A stretch of 64,000 nt of DNA. It comes from Spongiactinospora sp. TRM90649 (GTDB lineage Bacteria; Actinomycetota; Actinomycetes; Streptosporangiales; Streptosporangiaceae). Positions 63,668 through 64,000 of this stretch are shown here, in pieces; position 1 is the first letter of the stretch, and each line of letters begins with the position of its first letter. Both the position numbers and the translations under genes were made by a program. The stretch is taken from contig NZ_JARLTC010000003.1 in the NCBI RefSeq assembly GCF_029382225.1, positions 62,001 through 126,000 on the forward strand. The letters are read 5' to 3'. The notes beneath the pieces were generated by a model. That model saw only the letters and a program-made list of their open reading frames with translations, was not told the DNA's origin and searched no databases.

Positions 63668-64000
63668 CCGACACCACCGAGACCACCCCGGCCCCGGCGC
63701 CACCCGTCCCCCCGGGCACATTGCTGCTCGAACTCGTCCCCGTCCCCGTCTCCGACATCGACCGGGCCAAGTCCTTCTACGCCGACCGCTGCGGCTTCAC
63801 CGTCGACGTGGACGTCCGCCCCGCCGAAGGCGTCCGCATCGTCCAGCTCACCCCACCGGGCTCCGCCTGCTCCATCACCCTCGCCGAGGGCGTCGACTCC
63901 CTCGACATGCCCGTCGGCACCCTCCGCGGCCTCCACCTGGTCGTCAGCGACATCGAAGCCGCCCGCACCACCCTCATCTCCCAGGGCGTGGACGTCGCCC
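63664..64000 (+). CDS. VOC/glyoxalase-family protein (partial, cut by window end)
   Basis: The first 112 codons: after a Thr/Pro lead comes LLELVPVPVSDIDRAKSFYA, then CGFTVDVDV, VRIVQLTPPGSACSITLAEG and LHLVVSDIEAARTTLISQGV. This is a vicinal-oxygen-chelate domain of the glyoxalase/bleomycin-resistance type. The ATG overlaps the preceding stop (ATGA). The C-terminal end lies outside the window. Substrate unknown. Confidence 0.88.
   Translation, partial: MTDTTETTPAPAPPVPPGTLLLELVPVPVSDIDRAKSFYADRCGFTVDVDVRPAEGVRIVQLTPPGSACSITLAEGVDSLDMPVGTLRGLHLVVSDIEAARTTLISQGVDVA

Noticed and set aside
1-64000. A biosynthetic gene cluster around the P450 and LuxR-type regulator.
   Set aside because: No polyketide, peptide, terpene or RiPP core enzymes accompany them; the neighbours are housekeeping or unrelated.

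Overview
The window is chromosomal DNA from a very GC-rich actinomycete. Start codons are often GTG or TTG, genes overlap in ATGA/GTGA fashion, and there are many secreted hydrolases, F420/PPOX-type enzymes and SigE-type ECF factors. The gene content (PknG island, rpmG-hadA-hadB-murB order, Rhs/HINT toxin, abundant LuxR/TetR regulators) fits a Streptosporangiales-type organism (Nonomuraea/Streptosporangium-like). That placement is inference; nothing in the window names the species.

Layout. 0-2 kb: a secreted lipase and an F420-dependent NADP reductase-like protein. 2-7.2 kb (minus strand): a polymorphic-toxin locus, with a decayed Rhs/YD-repeat gene carrying a pretoxin HINT domain and a YwqJ-like deaminase tip, a translationally linked 113-aa candidate immunity gene, and two small uncharacterised ORFs. 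7.5-8 kb: the fused tails of a tetR gene and a panE-like gene, left by what looks like one deletion. 8-17.8 kb (minus strand): the most coherent system, a nine-gene block running coiled-coil protein, PknG kinase, PP2C phosphatase, VWA protein, FHA protein, GlnX-like membrane sensor, GlnH-like lipoprotein and PPOX enzyme. It looks like an amino-acid sensing phospho-signalling island in which the mycobacterial GlnH-GlnX-PknG pathway is merged with a VWA/PP2C/kinase triad.

18-29 kb: mostly housekeeping and regulatory genes. These are a DJ-1/PfpI protein, an APH-fold kinase, lipB with a PspC protein, a secreted M28 peptidase, a SigE-type sigma factor overlapping a probable anti-sigma factor, uppP, a P450 with a perfect 14-bp-arm operator and a TetR gene, an RsbW-like ATPase and an amidase. 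29.6-34.5 kb: two large secreted proteins, a trypsin-fold protease with C-terminal accessory domains and an unusual NLP (NPP1)-SGNH hydrolase-VCBS fusion. 34.5-38 kb: deoC with a complete and a half-length aldehyde dehydrogenase. 38-42 kb: a structured leader before a 55-aa protein, a large ATPase-LuxR regulator and an NPCBM-like protein.

42-48.2 kb: a GDT1/UPF0016 cation transporter behind a yybP-ykoY manganese riboswitch, murB, a CysS-like/glycosyltransferase fusion, hadB-like and hadA-like genes, rpmG, tRNA-Met(CAT), a DUF4190-type protein and tRNA-Thr(GGT). 48.2-54.8 kb: an NlpC/P60 protein, a two-component pair, a stand-alone secY paralogue, a DHA2-type MFS exporter and a CoaC-like flavoprotein. 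54.8-58 kb: a 1014-aa membrane-anchored NACHT NTPase, a possible anti-phage protein. 58-64 kb: an epoxide-hydrolase scrap, a SIMPL protein, a secreted barnase/T1-type RNase, small membrane and lipoproteins, a tripeptidyl-aminopeptidase-like protein, and an ArsR-SRPBCC-VOC operon cut by the window end.

No CRISPR array, insertion sequence, phage gene or origin was recognised. Gene remnants lie at the Rhs locus, 7.5-8.0 kb, 20.8 kb and 58.0 kb. All calls rest on reading motifs and gene order; no database search was run.
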